From Chloranthus sessilifolius (taxonomy: Eukaryota; Streptophyta; Magnoliopsida; Chloranthales; Chloranthaceae), in contig CM037586.1 of the NCBI GenBank assembly GCA_021018995.1, positions 154,802,060 to 154,866,059 on the forward strand: 64,000 nucleotides of DNA. Direction: 5' to 3'. This document shows positions 58,610 through 64,000 of the stretch, in pieces (position 1 is the first letter of the stretch; each line of letters opens with the position of its first letter). The notes below the pieces were generated by a model. That model was given only the letters and a program-made list of their open reading frames with translations, had not been told where the DNA came from and made no database searches. The position numbers were made by a program, and so were the translations under genes.

Positions 58610-60800
58610 TGTTGTGATATAAATTTCACGTCTTTGATATACCTAAATTACGTGTATGTGCCTAATAATGTATACACCGCATGCATTGACTTTTCAAAAT
58701 ATTTTTACTAAAAATATATGTTTTGATTTTCAAACTCTTATTTTTATTTCTATCATTAATTGACATAAGCTATGCAGTAGCCTATTAGTTAGAGGCTTGA
58801 GTTAGAGATAAGAGGTCAGAGGATCGAACCTTGCTATGTGGGTTTTAAACATTTATTTTGGACCTTAAAGTAAAAGCTTATACATCTTTCCTTAGTGTAT
58901 TAGCTTAACACCGAATAATCCTCAAAATATTATAAAAAGGTGTCTTACGAGAAATCTAAATCATAATCTATTCAAAAGTTTTTCTTAAGAATAGAGCCAT
59001 CAGCAAACCCTTGAGACCTTAGAGAAGAGATTTAGATCTATCTTTCTAAAACTTTTCTTTTAGAAGATTGGCGAGATATTGGCGCTTATTCCCAAGCGGC
59101 CTTCGCCTCCTTCAAGAATCATCATTATTGAAATTTTGATCTAATCACGGTGATACAATCGATCTAGGTATGAAAAAATCATATTTTTCATTGAACTTAA
59201 AATATTAGTTTTAAAATGAGTTTTTACGCAACTTAATGCATTTATTTCATGAATAATGATTGAAGGATTAAATGAGATGCATGCTATGATTAATGATTTT
59301 TAATATTGATAATTTTGGCTAAAAGAAGATGGGTTAAAACCCCACCATGAGATCTGAAGCATTGTTGGGGCGTGCTCACGAATCGAAATCGATCAATCGA
59401 GTCTAGGCAATCGATCAATCGATTTTGGATGCTATCTATATTGATATACTCATGTGTTAGAATTGATCGATTGATTCTGGAAAATCGATCGATCGAGTAT
59501 AAGCAGATACTGATAAATAAAAAATGATTTGAAAATACACGGATTGGATTCAATCGATCGGCTTTGGGAATTCGATTGATCGATTCAAGACAGTCACATT
59601 TATTTCTCAATTCTTTTTACAAATGCTTCAAGAAAGGTTAAGGTTTATGTGTCATGATTATATCCATATGCCCTTCATTATTATATGTTATGATTATATA
59701 TGCAGTTCAATGTCATATACAATGATTGTATGCACTTCAATGTTTATGTACCATGATTAAATGCACTTCAATACTTATGTACTATGATTCTACTCATATG
59801 CACTTTATATATTCTATGATGATCTATATAATACACAATCAAGACACATAAAATATGATGAAATGTCAAACAATGATTAATGAGTATTAGACCCAACATC
59901 TTGTACATGATAGGGTCTAACTAAATATGAATAAAAAGTTGTTAGACCTAACATCTTATATTTGATAGAGTCTAACTAAACATGAATAAGAAGCATTAGA
60001 CCCAACATCTTGTACCTGATAGAGTCTAAGAAAGTATTAGACCCAACATCATGTGTATGATAGAGTCTAACTAAATAAGAATATGATGAGCATGATTAAA
60101 CTCAGCGTCTTGAGTAGGACGGAGTTTGACGTGCAATAAATGATATGAAGGATTAGACCCAATGTCTTGAACAAGACAGAGTCTAACTTGCATTAAATAA
60201 TAAGAAAGATGAAATGAAAAGATAGGATGCATTCATGCAACATTTACATCCATGCTTATGTTCAGTTCATTTCAGCCTATTGAGACTATACATGTCACAA
60301 GCACACACACATGAAATATACAGAAATATTTATATTACTATGATTGATATTTTATGTTACAATGAATTGCATGTCTAATCTATACAAGTGTAAACTTATA
60401 CCCCTTATTGATGTGGGTGACCAAGTGAGACAGGTGTAGCTGAGGATAACGTATGGTGATGAGACTGCACGTGGTACTCAAAAACCTGAAATGAATGACG
60501 ATGAAGGCTTCATAGCCTAATTATTTATTTCCTTTTCTATTATTATTGTTGGGCTTTAAATGTATGAGACTATGATCAACTAGTACTTCATTAAAAAAGT
60601 TTAAGTTTTTAGTTATGCTGGACTTATAATTGGAATAAGAAAATGGTCAGGTTTTATTTACAATGCATTAATGCTTTTAAAAATTTTATCTTTCGTTGTT
60701 TAAGACACTTTTATTGCTTTATTATGTTTCTATGGTTCACGATATGAAAGTACGGACTTTCATATTACAATTAGCCTTTGTGAGATTTTGGGTCGCTACA
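58610..60800 (-). mobile_element. Antisense 2.2 kb solo LTR (TGTAGCGACCC family)
   Basis: On the minus strand it starts TGTAGCGACCC at 60800 and ends ACAACA at 58610 (2,191 bp), with the perfect duplication tctag at 58605-58609 and 60801-60805. Sister of 10033-12221. It carries seven or so tandem repeats (59880-60190), ATCGAT dyads (59380-59590) and the tRNA-like module (58768-58845). Confidence 0.9.
58768..58845 (+). repeat. tRNA-like module in the antisense solo LTR
   Basis: tagcctattag (58778-58788) followed by gatcgaacc (58822-58830), the latter a perfect box B. Homologous to 11995-12060. Confidence 0.58.
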
Positions 60801-62403
60801 TCTAGGGTATAGTCGAGTCCTTGAATCTCATTACCATTTTTATTTCAATCATCAATTGTACTTTGCATAGTTATTTCTTGAAATTTAATTAGATTTATTT
60901 GAGCAGTTATTAAATTATCACGAAAAACTCTTTCTAACCTTGGTAAATTTAGGTTTAATACTTATTTGAATTAATTAAATTACTTGCTTCCCTTGGGTTC
61001 GACATCCGTAATACTTGCCCGTGTGTCACGATATTGTGCACTTGCAAGGTTACACACTTTGAAACGATCAGCATGACATCGAGAACATGAAGGTTAGAAT
61101 TTGATTTCATGAGGGCATCGAGTTTCTAAATCTTTATGCTATCACGGAGATCGCGTTGAAGCGACAAAATTGATATATATATATATATATACACACACGC
61201 ACACATACTATAATTAAATAACTAAATTAAAGGTTATTTATAATTTCTAAGTAGAGATTTATCATGATCATAGATTGAAAAACCTTAAGTAAGATATAAT
61301 ATATACATAAATTTTGGTCATGAAAATCAGAAACCTTGGATCATTCAGAATTGATCCTGACTTGTCGTTCTATTTTGACCTCTAAAATATCAGATTCGTG
61401 AAATGATTATTTAACACAAAGTTGTAAAGTTCGTTATCTTTTTTTCAATTCCGTAAGAATCGCGTTAATCTGGGGTCAGAGTAAGAAGTTATGGCTAAAA
61501 TACCGAGTCTAATACCTCGATAGTCGCAAGTTCGATTTTGTGACCGCGAGTTTGAGCTCGTGGCCGTGAGTTCAAGTTCGTGGCCGCGATTTCAGACCCG
61601 AAAGTTCATAATGGTGCAATCCCAATATATTTTATTATAGATTTTTATCTACTAAACTTTTAAAATGTGACATCGGATCCTATATCAATCAGTGTCTTCC
61701 ATACTAAGTCTTATGGGTTCATTATCGCATTAATCTCATGGATTTGAAATAAGACCCAACAATAATAAGAAAATAAATAGAATAAAATTATAGTTAGAAT
61801 GAGTTATGTTCTTTTTTATAACAATATTTATATAAAAAGAAATAAACAGGTTCATTTTTATTTAGCCATTGATGCGCGATCGAACGCACCCTACGCAACG
61901 GGATCTGAGAAGTACAGAGGGGATTGATGGGTACCCACCTATTGAAGAGTGAACGGTAGATCTACGGCGATTAGGGTTAGAGAGATCAACATCCAAAGCA
62001 ATAGCTCATCGCAGGTTTCTTCTTCTTCTTCCTCCTTGATCTCGTCGGTGGAAATAAATTGCGGTAGTTCTTATGGAAGAATACACGGTAGTTCTTATGG
62101 AAGAATACACGAAAGTTTTTAGGGAAGAAGTCAGAGAGTTTAGAGGGAAGATATTAGAGAGTTTAGAGGGAAGCCATTAGAGAGTTTTGGAAGGAAGAGA
62201 ATATAGAGTTTTGGAAAATATGAGTTAAGGAAGAGAGCTTGTAAAGGCTAGAGTTTCTTAAAAGAAGAGAAGAAGATAAGAGAGTTACATACTTAAATAG
62301 AGTTTTCTAAAATAGGGTTCCGGTGTAGAGAGCTAACATTATTCATAGTGCAAAACATATCTAATACCATTAAATGAAATTTAAAAAAAATCGGGTTGTT
62401 ACA

Positions 62404-62853
62404 GTCCCATACCGGGTAAATTATAGTCTTGTCTGCTCCCGTATAATATGTTGGGCCCCACCACTAATAGCCAATTGATTTTGAGATGAATACCCAAATT
62501 TATTATGATTTAGGCTGAAGGCCCCTAGAGACAAGGCTATAATTTCCTCAATGTGGGACTAAACTTTAACAATCAACCTCATTTTTAACGAAAAGAATAA
62601 TAACAACTTATTATCACAATAATAATAATTATTATTATTATTAAAATTAGTTGGTACTTGATTTTTGACTCTCCCGTTCTAAATGAAGAATGGGCCAATC
62701 TCCTATGCTAAAATAGCAAAGCCGTTACTTTTACTAATTTAATGCTCATAAATAATTATGCACTTCTCAAGATTTGGCCACTTTAGCATTAGGAAGTTGA
62801 CTCACTGGCACTTGAGAGTGAAGAATTCAACTACTACCTTATTCTTATTATTC

Positions 62854-62903
<50 letters not shown>

Positions 62904-62990
62904 TTATCTTTATGATTTAGGGTATCCCAAGCCCTTCATTGTAAGGACTAATCTCCTATGAATGCATGCGCACCTGCAAGTCATGTGCAT
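62404..62990. other. Intergenic with (TTA)n
   Basis: (ATT)n runs at 62620-62645 and 62841-62903. The stretch tagggtatcccaagcccttca...aaggactaatc near 62922 also occurs, diverged, at 15738-15775 beside another microsatellite. Confidence 0.6.
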
Positions 62991-62993
62991 TAG

Positions 62994-63174
62994 TACTACA
63001 AAAAATAAGACTATTAACGGCAGTTTTTTATTAAAAAACTGCCGCTATTAGTCTTATCGCTACAAAAAACTGTCACTATTATTTTTGTAACGGCAGTTTT
63101 TTAAAGCGACAGGACTAATAGCGGCAATTTTTTATTAAAAAAAACTGCCGCTAATAGTCTTATTTTTTGTAGTG
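62994..63174. mobile_element. CACTA-type MITE with internal hairpins
   Basis: The right end (reverse) is CACTACAAAAAATAAG and the left is TACTACAAAAAATAAG, with the 3-bp duplication tag at 62991-62993 and 63175-63177. Subterminal actgccgctattagtctt repeats occur in both orientations, so the left part alone (63004-63057) folds on itself. Confidence 0.85.
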
Positions 63175-63177
63175 TAG

Positions 63178-63931
63178 GTACCCTTAGGAAATCCAAACCC
63201 AAGACCATGAAAGAGAATCAAAGTATTGAACTGGATTTCATTATCATTATTATTATTATAATTAAACTCTTGAATGGGATCCAACTTAAGGTTTAGCTTT
63301 ATAGTCCACCTATATATATATATATATATAAATTATTTATTTTATTGATATAAAACTTGGCAAGTGCCTCGGTATGTCCGATAAAAACATTAGCAAGTAC
63401 GTCAAGCATTGCTACATGGAAAATCAGATTTCTCGGAGAATGCTAGAATAGGTACTTGATGAATATAGGAAACCCATGCGAAATGGGAAAAAACTTACAT
63501 TAGGAGGAAACCGAAAGATCCGGGAAAAAACCTCCAAGAACAAAAAGCAAAAAAACAAAGAAAAGAAACCCTCCCAGTTAATAGGACAGAGTCCTATTAA
63601 AATACAAAGCAAGACCCCCCTACAAGGTATTTAGAAAAGAGAGCAACTGTTCGACCTCGAATCTGTAAATGCTTAGTATTGACGGGTCTTCAATCCCGAC
63701 AGCAATTCCCCATTTGCAAACAGTTTAAAGGCAATCCCTGATGAGGTTGTTAATGTGAAGGGTCATGGATGACAACTTTCGAAATGGGTAGCCCACTTGC
63801 CCACTTGAGGTTTTTTTTAAATTTACTCTTTCTCTAGAAACCAGAGAGATATTTAGCCTTTCTTTTTAGATCCTTTTTTGCGTATATAAGATCAGGTGAT
63901 AGATCCATTGTTGGATATTTAAACTTTTAAA
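63178..63931. other. Unassigned, possibly the 3' internal part of a retroelement
   Basis: (TA)n at 63310-63330 and an A-rich block at 63530-63570. No protein motif recognised. Confidence 0.35.
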
Positions 63932-64000
63932 TAGTGGGGGATTGTTAGGTATTTAAAAGTTTATTATACTTGTCTTTTCTCAAGAAGTGTGTCTTTTCAA
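63932..64000 (+). mobile_element. Possible polypurine tract and start of a 3' LTR
   Basis: tagtgggggat (63932-63942) is followed by TGTTAGGTATTT at 63943, the usual junction of purine tract and LTR start. The LTR would run out of the window, so this is unconfirmed. Confidence 0.4.

Larger units (their letters stand above)
57559..61056 (+). mobile_element. Probable 1.3 kb LTR (TGGAGTG...TTACACA) containing another solo LTR
   Basis: Where the old LTR loses similarity, a block begins TGGAGTGTTG and ends GGTTACACA. Flanks ttttg (57554-57558) and ctttg (57057-57061 offset, i.e. 61057-61061) match 4 of 5. It has a TATA-like tatataaag near 57944 and a tRNA-Met-primer-like ttgatatcaaagc at 58131-58143, so part may be LTR plus leader of an unidentified retroelement. 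ATCGAT dyads lie at 57680-57910. Boundaries are tentative. Confidence 0.45.
51506..62403 (+). mobile_element. Old LTR (TGTCACGAC family) split by nested insertions
   Basis: Starts TGTCACGACTC and ends GGGTTGTTACA. The flanks gtcac (51501-51505) and gtccc (62404-62408) are a likely decayed duplication. Three pieces (51506-51812, about 56060-57558 and about 61062-62403) align in order with the solo LTR at 33471-37690, including the segment near the end that begins with a cgatcg...ccctacg stretch. Net length is about 3.1 kb after removing the insertions. Confidence 0.75.

Overview
The window is nuclear DNA of a flowering plant. It carries an intron-rich plant-type monoacylglycerol lipase gene, chromovirus-type Ty3 and Ty1 LTR retrotransposons, RTE and L1-like LINEs, a tRNA-derived SINE, and many hAT-, PIF/Harbinger- and CACTA-like MITEs. 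I cannot name the species from the sequence. Only one host gene is clearly recognisable. Most of the rest is transposon, much of it nested.

Left third (1-15.5 kb): a chromodomain-carrying Ty3 element lies on the minus strand at 472-15408. It has 2.5 kb LTRs, a 5-bp target duplication (gcatg), a degenerate initiator-tRNA-Met primer site and a polypurine tract. gag-pol is decayed by stops and lost residues. A 2.2 kb solo LTR of another family sits inside gag with its own duplication (attga). Between integrase and the 3' LTR is an extra ORF (4763-3447), nearly intact, with a TATA box and leader of its own. Upstream of that TATA box is an array of the dyad TCGATTAATCGA, which is also arrayed in both LTRs. 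The element appears to interrupt a host exon: the reading frame runs from 414-471 into 15414-15492.

Middle left (15.5-28.6 kb): an antisense RTE LINE, then six exons (18019-23111, plus strand) of the alpha/beta-hydrolase gene. Its active-site motifs are present, but the N-terminal exon or exons are not found here. Its 3 kb intron holds a SINE with a 13-bp target duplication. Downstream is a field of palindromic MITEs, including a foldback element with a palindromic minisatellite at its centre.

Middle (28.6-38.8 kb): a decayed Ty1/copia element (28625-32996, TSD tattt) with a LINE fragment inside it; a 4.2 kb solo LTR (33471-37690, TSD tttta); and a fragment of an MFS/nodulin-like (NFD4-type) gene on the minus strand with a 105-bp internal duplication.

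Right half (39-64 kb): small hAT and PIF/Harbinger elements, including a 2.2 kb one packed with GTCAAA/TTTGAC motifs; a LINE 3' end; and a nest of LTRs at 51506-62403. In that nest an old LTR is split by a 4.2 kb antisense solo LTR and by a probable 1.3 kb LTR, which itself contains a 2.2 kb antisense solo LTR. A CACTA-type MITE and the apparent start of another 3' LTR close the window. Boundaries were read by eye from terminal motifs and target duplications; family names rest on recognisable protein motifs, not searches.
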